Shown: positions 55,190 through 63,048, counted from the first letter of the stretch. The stretch: DNA of 64,000 nt from Pseudomonas entomophila (GCF_023277925.1 NZ_CP063832.1:1955001-2019000); one strand, 5' to 3'. Notes: generated by a model from the sequence alone, not told the origin. Made by a program: numbers and translations.

Positions 55190-55537
55190 TTACCACCTGG
55201 AGCGGTGTTCGAAGTACATCATCCCAAAGTAGGCAACCGCGCTACCGACAACTACTCCCCAGAAGTCTGCAACCAGGAGATCAGATGCCTTGGGATTGCC
55301 GCGCTGCTCGGCCATATCGAAGAAGCTCAAATGCTCGGGCGGGAACACTACTGCCCAGCCGTGAGGGAGAACGATAAGAGCTAGCAGCACCAGTCCAACA
55401 ACAACGTATGGCCATACACCGTCGAGGCTAAGCATGTTCTTCAAAAGCAAAAACGCCACAACGACAAAAACTGCAAGCACGCCCGTCAAGGCAGCTTGCT
55501 TGAGCATCTCAAGACCCAAAAGGAAACCGTCCAGCAT
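55190..55537 (-). CDS. Hypothetical membrane protein
   Basis: The 115-residue protein has three membrane segments (TGVLAVFVVVAFLLL, WPYVVVGLVLLALIVL, FWGVVVGSAVAYFGMMYF). GAGG lies before ATG 55537. It is the first gene after the palindrome and terminator region of the late control site. It might be a superinfection-exclusion or lysis-linked protein; no family is recognised. Confidence 0.65.
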   Translation of the reverse strand: MLDGFLLGLEMLKQAALTGVLAVFVVVAFLLLKNMLSLDGVWPYVVVGLVLLALIVLPHGWAVVFPPEHLSFFDMAEQRGNPKASDLLVADFWGVVVGSAVAYFGMMYFEHRSRW

Positions 55538-55551
55538 TGCCACCTCTACGC

Positions 55552-55585
55552 CAATTTATTGAACATTGGATCCAACAATAAATTG
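55552..55585. promoter_or_regulatory. Nested palindrome at the late control region
   Basis: CAATTTATTG (55552-55561) and CAATAAATTG (55576-55585) are perfect inverted copies enclosing TTGGATCCAA (55566-55575), itself a palindrome. It lies between the Q-position gene and the first membrane gene, so it may be an operator. Confidence 0.6.
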
Positions 55586-55616
55586 ACACCTGATGAGATA
55601 GCAAGATGCCATAACG

Positions 55617-55647
55617 AAAAAACCCGGCTGCTTGGCCGGGTTTTTCT
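55617..55647. terminator. Bidirectional terminator after the Q-position gene
   Basis: AACCCGGC/GCCGGGTT arms with a six-base loop have an A-run on the left and a T-run on the right, so it can end transcription both ways. By place it resembles lambda tR'. Confidence 0.8.
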
Positions 55648-55736
55648 GGTCACTCCTCAACACGCGCAGGAATGACAAGATGGGTGAATAATGCGACATG
55701 GCGACATGATATTGCAAGCCCTTTTGAGGGCCTTTT

Positions 55737-56417
55737 TCATGCCGCCTCGCCGGTCAACACGCCAACCGCCTCCAGCATGTGCTGAGCCTCGACCAGGGCC
55801 TCGTCCACCATCGACTCCAGGTTGTCGCGAATCGCCTTGCTCCAGCGCTGGTAGGTGCGCTCGGTGAGGCCCTGCGAATCCCAGGTGCTCATGTCGTAGT
55901 TCGATTCCGCCAGGACAATCATCTCGCCCGGTTTCGTCTCTGCTACAGCTCGGGCATGCCGGTTCGCACGGGCGACAGATTCGGCAGCGGCCTTGTTGCG
56001 CCAGTCCCACTGCCCTTCCCTGTCGCTCTCGCGCGGGTCTGGTGTCTTTGCCTGGGTCACCTTGCGCTGGATGCCCTTGCACTGTTGCGGCACGGCCCAG
56101 GTCAGCACTGCCTGCTGGGTGAACCGACGCGGCGCCGGGCTCTCCACCACCGCCACCAGGCGCCCGATGGAATCGATCTTCCGTCCCCGGTGTGTGCTGT
56201 ACTTGGCCACCAAGGCGTTCCAGTGCCTCGGGCTGAGCTGGGCATGCAGCAGCCTATGCACGATCGAGTCGGCCAGCAGCGCGGCATCCTTGCCGGAGAT
56301 CTCGCCCTTCTGCTTGGCGGTCTGGACCTTGGGCTCGAAGTCGCAGCCCCCGGCGCTGTTGATTGTCTCGGCGGCGAGTGCGCGCACCACTGCGGAAATG
56401 ACGTTGTGGTAGTTCAT
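55737..56417 (-). CDS. Hypothetical protein at the Q antiterminator position
   Basis: The 226-residue protein starts MNYHNVISAVVRALAAETIN and ends in a helix-rich part with RTYQRWSKAIRDNLESMVDE. It follows NinG in overlap and precedes the terminator and late genes, the place of lambda Q. It has a basic middle (RKVTQAKTPDPRESDREGQ) but I see no typical Q zinc motif. A late-gene activator role is inference from position only. Confidence 0.7.
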   Translation of the reverse strand: MNYHNVISAVVRALAAETINSAGGCDFEPKVQTAKQKGEISGKDAALLADSIVHRLLHAQLSPRHWNALVAKYSTHRGRKIDSIGRLVAVVESPAPRRFTQQAVLTWAVPQQCKGIQRKVTQAKTPDPRESDREGQWDWRNKAAAESVARANRHARAVAETKPGEMIVLAESNYDMSTWDSQGLTERTYQRWSKAIRDNLESMVDEALVEAQHMLEAVGVLTGEAA

Positions 56418-57016
56418 GCTGCAGCCCTCCGTAGGTCTTTGAGTTTCTGCCTGTACAGGGCCTTGATGGCCTGCAGGTCTTCTATGGTCAGGCGCAGGGC
56501 CTTATGATGGCCCTCCAGCCACTCGACCTGGTCGGCGCCGATACGCTTCACCAGGCGGATCCGGTACTCGACGGCATTGCCCGACAGGTTCCGGTTGCAC
56601 TTCACGCACTGGCGGTGGACGTTCAACGGCTCGAAGCGCAGCTCCGGGCAGGCGCCCACCGACCGGTAATGCCCAGCGTCCCAGCGGCTGCCGGTGATAA
56701 GGTCGTGGTCGCTCGGCAGTGAGTCGCAGCTGATGCACGGCAGGCCGGCGTCGCGCTCGCGGATGTAGGCATTGAACGCCGTCTGCGCTTCGGCCATGTG
56801 CTCGCGGCGGGTCTTCAGCTTCTCCCGGCGCTCCTGCAGGTCCTGGCGGGCCTGCTTGGTGATGGCCTTGGCCGCCACCTTCTGCACCTTCGAATCCTTC
56901 GACATGGCCAGCGCACAGGCGATGCTGCACACCTTCTGCGTGGTCATGGTCGGCCTGAAGTGCTTGCCGCAACCTGGCGCCTTGCACTTCTTCGGTTTGA
57001 TCTCGGCTACGCGCAT
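56414..57016 (-). CDS. ninG: Recombination protein NinG-like
   Basis: The 200-residue protein has the NinG/Rap-like cysteine pattern (KKCKAPGCGKHFRPT, CSIACALAM, PCISCDS, HRQCVKCNRNLSG) and an Arg/Lys-rich coiled middle. Rap acts as a Holliday-junction endonuclease in lambda. ATG 57016 is chosen as MRVAEIKPKKCK. It overlaps both neighbours. Confidence 0.92.
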   Translation of the reverse strand: MRVAEIKPKKCKAPGCGKHFRPTMTTQKVCSIACALAMSKDSKVQKVAAKAITKQARQDLQERREKLKTRREHMAEAQTAFNAYIRERDAGLPCISCDSLPSDHDLITGSRWDAGHYRSVGACPELRFEPLNVHRQCVKCNRNLSGNAVEYRIRLVKRIGADQVEWLEGHHKALRLTIEDLQAIKALYRQKLKDLRRAAA

Positions 57017-57297
57017 GGCTCGGCCTCCTTGGCTTTCTGCTGCTCGGGTGCGAAGTCGCCGCGCAGGGGCATGATCCACTTCTCCCAAACAATGCAGTTC
57101 GACTCACCCTGCATCTCAGCAACCACCCACACGGGCTCGCCGTCAGCCTGCTCATAAACGCCAGGGTCCATCGGGTCGCGCCGATCTACAGCACCAACCA
57201 AGTGCCGCGATACCAGCTCAACACACAGGCCAATGGCTGGCTGGTACGTGTGGTTGATCACAAGGGCCAGGTCGCCCGGCTTGAATTGATGGCTCAT
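57007..57297 (-). CDS. Hypothetical 96-residue early phage protein
   Basis: MSHQFKPGDLALVINHTYQPA and following, with a mainly beta-strand pattern that may be a small SH3-like barrel (PVWVVAEMQG, IVWEKWIMPLRG). It overlaps the ninB-like and ninG genes by a few bases. Common as a small early phage protein; no function known. Confidence 0.72.
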   Translation of the reverse strand: MSHQFKPGDLALVINHTYQPAIGLCVELVSRHLVGAVDRRDPMDPGVYEQADGEPVWVVAEMQGESNCIVWEKWIMPLRGDFAPEQQKAKEAEPCA

Positions 57298-57764
57298 GCC
57301 GCCTCATCCCCCAGCAGGTCGCCGAAGAACACACCCCGGGCAGAGAAGTCCGCCACCACTCGATCGGTGTAGGCGATGCCCTGGGCACGATTGAACAGGC
57401 TGGTCACCGGCATGCCGTCCGGGCCGAGCAGCTTGCAGTCGCCCATCATGTCGAGCTTCTCCTCGTAGGACAGGTGGCGCATGACCCGGTACCAGGCCGC
57501 CTGGAAGTCCTGATCCTCGTTCAGCAGGATCTGCACGCCGTGATGCAGCTTGCAGTACTTGCGCGCGTCCGATGCGTCACCGATCTGGGTCATCTCGGCG
57601 ATGCGCTTGTAGAACGCGAACCACAGGGCGTTCTGGTCCAGGGTCCGGTCCTTGCCCGGGCGCATGCTGACCACGACGAACCTCTTGTCGCGGAACAGGC
57701 GGGTGAGCATGGTCACAGCCTCGGACAGCTTGGCCTGGCAATTGACGCTGATTTTCTCGGTCAT
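57294..57764 (-). CDS. ninB: Recombination protein NinB-like
   Basis: The 156-residue protein has the NinB signature RTLDQNALWFAFYKRIAE, then a CKLHHGVQILL part and a typical MGDCKLLGP-like region. NinB (Orf) binds single-stranded DNA and helps RecFOR-like recombination. It overlaps the next gene by four bases. Confidence 0.82.
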   Translation of the reverse strand: MTEKISVNCQAKLSEAVTMLTRLFRDKRFVVVSMRPGKDRTLDQNALWFAFYKRIAEMTQIGDASDARKYCKLHHGVQILLNEDQDFQAAWYRVMRHLSYEEKLDMMGDCKLLGPDGMPVTSLFNRAQGIAYTDRVVADFSARGVFFGDLLGDEAA

Positions 57765-57979
57765 GCCGCCACCTCCAGCAGTTGCTTTTCCGCGGCGCGC
57801 AACCGAGCGGCAAGTTGTCGATTCTCTTCCAGCAGGTCCAGGGCCACCTGCTCGACCGTAACCTCCCCCAGGAACTCGTCCAGGGCATCCAGGTGCCTCC
57901 GCAGGTCATGGTCGCCCTGGCTGAATGCGCCCACCACTGACCACAGCAGCGGCTGGAGCTTTTGCTTGTCGAAGGTCAT
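57761..57979 (-). CDS. Hypothetical 72-residue protein
   Basis: MTFDKQKLQPLLWSVVGAFSQ and following, ending in a helix ENRQLAARLRAAEKQLLEVAA. GGAAGG lies before the ATG. It is in the early operon between the ninB-like gene and the frameshifted small gene. Helical, unknown. Confidence 0.65.
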   Translation of the reverse strand: MTFDKQKLQPLLWSVVGAFSQGDHDLRRHLDALDEFLGEVTVEQVALDLLEENRQLAARLRAAEKQLLEVAA

Positions 57980-58046
57980 GGACAGCATCCTTCCAAGCGA
58001 ACGGTTAACTCAGCCATGCAGACCCCTTGATCAACACTTTTCGGAT

Positions 58047-58218
58047 TTATAAAATCTCGCGCACCGGCCTCAAGCCCGCATAAACCTTGCGGAGGTGTGT
58101 CAGTGCGGGCGAGAGGCCGACCACCTTCTTTCTCCGACCTGCTGCTCAATCCGTCATCGACGCCCCGGAAACCCTGGCGACGCAGTTCGGCTATGGCCTT
58201 TTCCTGTGCAGGCGTCAT
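58047..58218 (-). pseudogene. Small early phage gene with a probable frameshift
   Basis: ATG 58218 (in ATGA with the DnaC-like stop) gives MTPAQEKAIAELRRQGFRGV and then a poor reading to 57976. A +1 shift near 58141 gives RRKKVVGLSPALTHLRKVYA and a stop at 58047, much more protein-like. It looks like an indel in a small basic protein gene. Confidence 0.45.
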
Positions 58219-59024
58219 CACATGCCCTCCTTGCCGCGGTGAGACTCCCAATCGAACAGGACGACGATCATTCCGCCCTCGCGCAGGCGATCGACGCAAC
58301 GCTCCCCCATGGCCACAGGCAGTTGGCTGCCGTCCAGGTTTGAGATCACGACAGTTGGCTTCACCTGCTCATAGCGGCCGTTGATGATCGAGAACAGGGT
58401 CGTCAGCTCGAAGTCGCTGGGCTGCTCCCTACTCACCCCGACTTCGTCCAGCACTAGGAGTGACGGCTCAATCAAACTGGCCAAGATGCTTGCCTCAGTT
58501 GTTTCGCTGGAGCGGTCGTAAGTGGCGCGGATGGCTTGCAGGACGGAACCGACAGTGCGGTACACGGCGGAGTGCGACGTGTTGCGCATTAGGTCGTAGG
58601 CCATCCCTGCGCCCAAGTGGGTCTTGCCGGTTCCAGGCTTGCCAAGCAGCACCATGCAGCGGCCGGCCTCGGCAATCTTGTCGAAGGTCTTCACGTAGTG
58701 GCGACAGAAGCGCAGCGCCTCAGCCTGGCCCTCGTGCTCGACCTTGTAGTTCGCCAGCGAGCGGCCAGCGAAGCGCTTCGGGATCAACGAGTCCCCCAGC
58801 TTTCGGGAGATCGCCATGCGTACATTCAGTGCCTGCTCTGCCTCTGAGCGCGCATCGCGCTGCTCCTTGGCGATTCGGGCGCATTCTGGGCACTGACTGC
58901 GCAGGGCCTTACCCATCAAAATTGTGACCTTCTGCTCGAAGGCGCCGTGCTTCTCGCATTCGGCAGGCTGGACGCGGCCCGCCACGGATGCCTGGTTGAT
59001 CGGGGTCACTTTCTCAGAGCGCAT
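58218..59024 (-). CDS. DnaC-like helicase loader ATPase
   Basis: The 268-residue protein has an N-terminal zinc-ribbon (C23, H26, C45, C48), Walker A at 128-135 (GKPGTGKT), Walker B D193/E194 (LLVLDEVG) and sensor residues (VVISNLDG, VDRLREGG). It is of the DnaC/IstB type and would load host DnaB at the phage origin with the O-like initiator. It overlaps that gene by 11 bases. Confidence 0.92.
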   Translation of the reverse strand: MRSEKVTPINQASVAGRVQPAECEKHGAFEQKVTILMGKALRSQCPECARIAKEQRDARSEAEQALNVRMAISRKLGDSLIPKRFAGRSLANYKVEHEGQAEALRFCRHYVKTFDKIAEAGRCMVLLGKPGTGKTHLGAGMAYDLMRNTSHSAVYRTVGSVLQAIRATYDRSSETTEASILASLIEPSLLVLDEVGVSREQPSDFELTTLFSIINGRYEQVKPTVVISNLDGSQLPVAMGERCVDRLREGGMIVVLFDWESHRGKEGM

Positions 59025-59892
59025 AGCTACCGTCCTCCCGCTGCTTCAGGCCGGTGGTGTAGTCGCGATCTGCGAAGCCGTGGTGGCGCGAGGGTGCTTT
59101 CGGCTTGGCAGGTGCTTGCCCCACCTGTTCGGCAAGGCGCTTGGCGATCCAGGACGCCTTGAACCCTTGCCAGCCGGCAGACAGGGCCTCGGTCATCGCG
59201 ACATCCGAAGTGATACCCAATGCAGCGCACTTCACGAGCTCGGCGTTCAGCGAGTTCCAGACGGTCTCGGTGACAGCAGCTCTCTTCGCCTTGCGCAGGG
59301 CCAGCCAATCCTTCAGCAGGACATCGGTCAGGCCATGAGGGTTATCAGCCAGCAGGTTGGACAGACCGAAAGGAGTCTTGCGGTCGGCCTTCGCCTTCGG
59401 GGCCGGAGCGGGTTCGTCTTCCAGCGTGGGGGGAGATGTAATCTCTTCCAAAGGAAGAGTTACATAGGGGGTTTCTTTCTTGGAATAGAGAAGGGAGTCG
59501 TCGATTTCGGTCTGTTTCGGAGCGGAGCCGATTCGGATGATTTGAGCCGAGTCAGACGATTTGGTCTGTTTCGGCTGTTCAGCGAAAACCCACTCTTTCG
59601 GGTCGCACAAACCGATGTCGCCTCGGGCACCTCCCTCACGGAAAAGGACACGACGGCGCAGCAGGCCAGAAATGGCCTTTGAAACGGTATCGGGATGAAT
59701 GTGCGTAGCCTTGGCAATCGCCGTGGCCGGAATGCGCTGGGCGCCTTCGTTGAAGTTCAGAGTGGCCTTTGCCACATAGAGCACGATCTTCATTTCGCGC
59801 GCGGACAGGTCAATGGCCATAAGGCCATCCATCAGCTGATTGTCCATCCGGGTAAACCCCCCGGTATTGCGTAGTGGGACGATGTTTGTCAT
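59014..59892 (-). CDS. Replication initiator O-like protein
   Basis: The 292-residue protein has an N-terminal winged helix of lambda O/Phage_rep_O type (GFTRMDNQLMDGLMAIDLSA and ATAIAKATHIHPDTVSKAI), a repetitive linker (PKQTKSSD, PKQTEIDD) and a C-terminal DnaC/host-interacting part. ATG 59892 follows GAGAG. Lambda-like phages place the origin in this gene, and the linker repeats fit. Confidence 0.87.
   Translation of the reverse strand: MTNIVPLRNTGGFTRMDNQLMDGLMAIDLSAREMKIVLYVAKATLNFNEGAQRIPATAIAKATHIHPDTVSKAISGLLRRRVLFREGGARGDIGLCDPKEWVFAEQPKQTKSSDSAQIIRIGSAPKQTEIDDSLLYSKKETPYVTLPLEEITSPPTLEDEPAPAPKAKADRKTPFGLSNLLADNPHGLTDVLLKDWLALRKAKRAAVTETVWNSLNAELVKCAALGITSDVAMTEALSAGWQGFKASWIAKRLAEQVGQAPAKPKAPSRHHGFADRDYTTGLKQREDGSYAL
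59502..59574. repeat. Repeats in the O-like gene, candidate origin
   Basis: CGATTTCGGTCTGTTTCGG (59502) and CGATTTGGTCTGTTTCGG (59557) are near-identical, with two GAGCCGA copies between them. They are in the middle of the initiator gene beside an AT-richer stretch (59440-59490), as with lambda iterons. Confidence 0.5.
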
Positions 59893-60019
59893 GATTTCTC
59901 TCACACATTGCTTCATCGAAATCGCCGACCTGCACGTCGGCTTTTTTGTGCCCGCTAGGTCCGCTATTTGTAAGTGCGAACCCAAAGGGCACTGATTCGG
60001 TACCCGCGCATGCGCGGAA

Positions 60020-60442
60020 TTACGCCACCCTTACCGAAGACGCCATTACATCCAGGCTTTGTCTGACGTGCTCGATCTCCACCTTGATCTGGCCCTTTTC
60101 AAAAGCGCTGACGTGCTCGTCTTCAAGTGCGTTGTGCACGGCTATCGTCAAATCCGCGACCTCTTTACCGACGTTGATCAACGATGCGGTAAGCCCCGTG
60201 GGCTCCGGAGCAACCTTCGGCACTAGGTCAAAGCCAAACTCACTGGCGAGAGCCGCCAGCGGCCGCATGTCACCGGTATGAAGCAGAATCCCGAACAGGT
60301 GCTCGATCGTGAGCCGATGAGCATCGTTGTCTGGGTTGGCGCGCTGAAGGAGACTCACGTGTGGTACGCCCATCTTCGAAGCCAAGACTTTGGCCTCCCC
60401 GTCTAGAACCGCGCTTTGCGTGGCTCTCAGAAACTCGTCCAT
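60020..60442 (-). CDS. Phage regulatory CII-family protein
   Basis: The 140-residue protein starts MDEFLRATQSAVLDGEAKVL and has the PHVSLLQRANPDNDAHRLTI segment, the Phage_CP76/CII-type HTH domain. It probably activates a lysogeny or integration promoter. It follows cro by about 65 bases and precedes the O-like gene. Confidence 0.85.
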   Translation of the reverse strand: MDEFLRATQSAVLDGEAKVLASKMGVPHVSLLQRANPDNDAHRLTIEHLFGILLHTGDMRPLAALASEFGFDLVPKVAPEPTGLTASLINVGKEVADLTIAVHNALEDEHVSAFEKGQIKVEIEHVRQSLDVMASSVRVA

Positions 60443-60507
60443 TCGTAAAACCTCTTTGCTGTTTCCGTGGTGGCCCGATGCCCCTTTCGGGAAAATGTGG
60501 ACTACAC

Positions 60508-60744
60508 CTACGCAGCTCCTTTCAACGCCTTTCGGGCAAATGAGATGAGGTCAGGTCGCAAGCCAGCGATGGTGATTTCACCGCTCGAAGCGTCCTGCAA
60601 TCGTTCAGCAAGCTCGGTAGAGGCCTTCCGGTGACCACCTGCGAGCTGCCACAGGTGGCCAACAGTGGTCTTTGCGTCGGCTGCAACCTGCTGCCGACGC
60701 TCGTTCGTGGCCCTGCCCAACCAATCACGGAGGTGATCATTCAT
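60508..60744 (-). CDS. cro: Cro/YdaS-type repressor
   Basis: The 78-residue HTH protein starts MNDHLRDWLGRATNERRQQV and has an HTH near residues 16-42 (QQVAADAKTTVGHLWQLAGG). AAGGAGAA lies before the ATG. It faces away from the repressor gene and probably represses pRM and pR through the TTTAGC-type operators. Confidence 0.85.
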   Translation of the reverse strand: MNDHLRDWLGRATNERRQQVAADAKTTVGHLWQLAGGHRKASTELAERLQDASSGEITIAGLRPDLISFARKALKGAA

Positions 60745-60772
60745 GAGGGTTCTCCTTACACGTAAAACGAAA

Positions 60773-60838
60773 TTTAGCTTACGGCTAATTTATGAGCAAG
60801 GAGAATTTAGCTGTGCGCACATTTAGCAGCCAGCTAAA
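60773..60838. promoter_or_regulatory. OR-like operators and pR promoter
   Basis: TTTAGC-TTACG-GCTAAT (60773-60789), a half-like TTTAGC (60806-60811) and a perfect TTTAGC-AGCCA-GCTAAA (60822-60838). On the minus strand TTGCTC-17-TAAATT forms pR, its -10 inside the first operator. These sit between cro and cI. Confidence 0.75.
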
Positions 60839-60857
60839 CACTGGCATTCTTCGCGCC

Positions 60858-61685
60858 ATGGATATCTACGAGATTCGCAAGCACAACCTGGTCAAGCTGA
60901 TTGGCGGCCAGAGGAAAGGCTCCTGCGCCGAGCGCTGGGGGATGGCGCCTGCGCACCTGAGCCAGATCCTGTCGGACAAGACAGCGAAGAACCTGGGCGA
61001 CGATGTGGCCCGGCGGATCGAGGGCATCGAAGGCCTGCCCCGCGGATGGTTCGACTCAATCCCTTCGGATGATGAGCCGCGCTCGGCAGCGCCTGGCCTA
61101 GATGCCGGCGGGAAATCGGCCGCCGACCTTGTCAAGCAGATGCTGGCGAAGAGCGGCAAGGGGATTCCGGAGGAGACGCGTCAACGGTTGCTAGCCGCGG
61201 CCGAGGAGCCGGCAGCCACCAACGTGATCACCGCCGACTTCTCCCGCCCGGGACTGGTAGGTGATGAGGTGTGGATCGCACACTACGATATCCGCGCGGC
61301 AATGGGTGGCGGCCAGGCGGTGCAGGACTACCCGGAAATGCTCCAAGACGTGCGCGTGAGCCCGCGGCACCTGCGAGAGCTCGGCGTCGAGTTCACTGAG
61401 CACTTCCACCTGAAACTGGTCACCGGCTGGGGTCAGTCGATGGAGCCCACGATCAAACACCGGGACCCGCTTATCGTCGATGTGAGCATCCGCGAGTTCG
61501 TCGGCGACGGGATCTATCTGTTCTCCTGGGGTGACCACATCTACATCAAGCGGCTGCAGATCGCGGACGAGGATCACTTCGAGATGATCTCGGACAACAG
61601 CAAGCACAAGGATCGGCTGATCCGACGAGAAGAAACCTACATCCAGGCCCGCGTGCTGCTGGTCTGGAACGCGCACTTGGTGTAG
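60858..61685 (+). CDS. cI: CI-type S24 phage repressor
   Basis: The 275-residue protein has an N-terminal HTH (about 1-65, SCAERWGMAPAHLSQILSD) and an S24/LexA-like domain with S194 (GQSMEPT) and K231 (IYIKRL). The ATG at 60858 is preferred: 60792 lies among operators, and a leaderless or short leader mRNA fits CI. An AG pair at 83-84 lies in the linker, but the canonical cleavage site near Ser-38 is not clear. It maintains lysogeny and is expected to be RecA-sensitive. Confidence 0.9.
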   Translation: MDIYEIRKHNLVKLIGGQRKGSCAERWGMAPAHLSQILSDKTAKNLGDDVARRIEGIEGLPRGWFDSIPSDDEPRSAAPGLDAGGKSAADLVKQMLAKSGKGIPEETRQRLLAAAEEPAATNVITADFSRPGLVGDEVWIAHYDIRAAMGGGQAVQDYPEMLQDVRVSPRHLRELGVEFTEHFHLKLVTGWGQSMEPTIKHRDPLIVDVSIREFVGDGIYLFSWGDHIYIKRLQIADEDHFEMISDNSKHKDRLIRREETYIQARVLLVWNAHLV

Positions 61686-61758
61686 CCATGCCCCTAACCA
61701 AACCCAACCAAGAAACCGCGACCTGAAGGATGCTGCCGCCGTCCTCAAATAGTCTGGC

Positions 61759-61923
61759 GTGGACATCTTCTCTTTCGCCAAAAGGCTGCTCGCTGCCGGG
61801 GATGAGTATGGAGCCAACGAGCTGATGGAGATTGCCCTGCGCTTCCAGAGTGTCGAGGACAAACTGGATGGGTATGCGGAAGAGGTGAAGGCCGGCCGAG
61901 TGATTAGAAGCAAATCAGAATGA
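61759..61923 (+). CDS. Hypothetical 54-residue protein
   Basis: A GTG start at 61759 gives MDIFSFAKRLLAAGDEYGAN and a helical protein ending RVIRSKSE. A TAG lies nine bases upstream in frame, so GTG must be the start if it is real. It follows the repressor by 73 bases. The middle resembles the gene at 62140. Confidence 0.5.
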   Translation: MDIFSFAKRLLAAGDEYGANELMEIALRFQSVEDKLDGYAEEVKAGRVIRSKSE

Positions 61924-61970
61924 GCAACCACTGAAACTGCCTGAAGTTTTCTCAACACATGGAGCGCGTT

Positions 61971-62102
61971 ATGAAATTCACCAGCATTATTTTGGCAGCA
62001 ATTCTCGCAGCCACCTCCCTATCTGCTATCGCCCATGGCGGTCGTACCGACAAGCAAGGCTGCCATTACGACAAAAAGGCGGGTAGCCGGCACTGCCATT
62101 GA
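61971..62102 (+). CDS. Secreted YHYH-domain protein
   Basis: The 43-residue product has a signal peptide (KFTSIILAAILAATSLSAIA) and a mature part HGGRTDKQGCHYDKKAGSRH ending in CH, the YHYH pattern with two cysteines. GGAG lies before ATG 61971. Such small periplasmic proteins occur with prophages; the role is unknown. Confidence 0.72.
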   Translation: MKFTSIILAAILAATSLSAIAHGGRTDKQGCHYDKKAGSRHCH

Positions 62103-62139
62103 GACCGACCTTGCCCGCCACCGACCTGTACCGATCTTG

Positions 62140-62277
62140 ATGTCCCAGCCCTTAGCCGTCGAACTGATGCGGATTGCAGTACGCCTGAGCGAGGCCGGCA
62201 ACGAAGCCAACGCCCAGGCCGTGACCAGGTTCTGCCAGGTGATGCAGGCTGGGGAGGATCTGTTGGAAGGGTATTGA
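62140..62277 (+). CDS. Hypothetical 45-residue protein
   Basis: MSQPLAVELMRIAVRLSEAG and following, ending GEDLLEGY. It resembles the protein at 61759 in the A-x-x-L-x-x-AG-x-E region, so the two may be related small lysogeny-region proteins. No good ribosome site. Confidence 0.45.
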   Translation: MSQPLAVELMRIAVRLSEAGNEANAQAVTRFCQVMQAGEDLLEGY

Positions 62278-62691
62278 ATCGGAAATCCTGAGACTCCTAG
62301 CGTGGAGCGCGCGTTTGTTGCAGCAGAGTCTCAGCGCCCGAAGGGGCGGACCACCAATAACAGGCCAGCAAGGATCGAATGCTTCACTCGTATCTTCGAC
62401 GTCAAGCCAGGAAGCTCTGAGGTATATGACACGAAGCCCCAGGTTAACAATGAGCCTATAGAGCGCTACCAGAGGACGATTACGCATCTCGTATCAAGCC
62501 TATGACGCGAAATAGCCCGCCTCGGCTGGCTTTTTCATGCCTTCACGCTTTTTTCACGTACTACCCTGCACAGTGAAGGCTCATCCGATCTCCCTACGTT
62601 GGCCCGCATAGCAGTGCGGGCTTTTCTTTGGCTGCGTGATGGCTGGTGGCCATGATGGTAGGATGGCGACTCAATTCGCAGGGAGGTCGCC
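62278..62691. other. Region without a firm gene
   Basis: About 410 bases. A 67-residue GTG-start reading at 62302-62505 is weak and not called. A terminator lies at 62602. Otherwise I see nothing here. Confidence 0.5.
62602..62629 (+). terminator. Rho-independent terminator
   Basis: GCCCGCA and TGCGGGC arms with a six-base loop are followed by TTTTCTTT. It ends the small plus-strand genes after cI. Confidence 0.8.
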
Positions 62692-63000
62692 ATGCTTCGC
62701 CACATCCACCGATTCCTTCTAGCTGCTGTAGTCGCCGTCCTGGCTGGGTGCGCCGGCACCCCATTTACCTTCGGCCAGGCCAGCCAGGTAAAGGTCGGCA
62801 TGACCGAGGATCAGCTCTACGAGATCATGGGCAACCCCTACATGGTCACATCTAGGGAAGATGGCCAGATGTGGGTCTACAGCCACGCGACGGCGTTCGG
62901 CGGAGCGAAATCTGTGTCGTTCGAGACGAAGGACGGCAAGGTTACGAAGGTCCCGTACATTCCGAAGGATTTTATCGCCAAACCCAGCCCCGATGAATGA
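62692..63000 (+). CDS. SmpA/OmlA-like lipoprotein
   Basis: The 102-residue protein has a lipobox VLAGC (C20) and a BamE/SmpA-OmlA-type domain (VKVGMTEDQLYEIMGNPYMV, then MWVYSHA). GGGAGG lies before the ATG. It would be in the outer or inner membrane periplasmic face. As a lysogen-expressed gene near cI it may change surface properties. Confidence 0.82.
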   Translation: MLRHIHRFLLAAVVAVLAGCAGTPFTFGQASQVKVGMTEDQLYEIMGNPYMVTSREDGQMWVYSHATAFGGAKSVSFETKDGKVTKVPYIPKDFIAKPSPDE

Positions 63001-63018
63001 TTTCCCCTGATCGATGAG

Positions 63019-63041
63019 GCCCGCCTAGCGCGGGCTTTTTT
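63019..63041 (+). terminator. Terminator after the lipoprotein gene
   Basis: GCCCGC/GCGGGC with a five-base loop and six T residues, 19 bases after the stop. Confidence 0.85.
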
Positions 63042-63048
63042 GTGGCTG

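Noticed and set aside
62302..62505. 67-residue GTG-start frame
   Set aside because: No ribosome site and no protein-like pattern.
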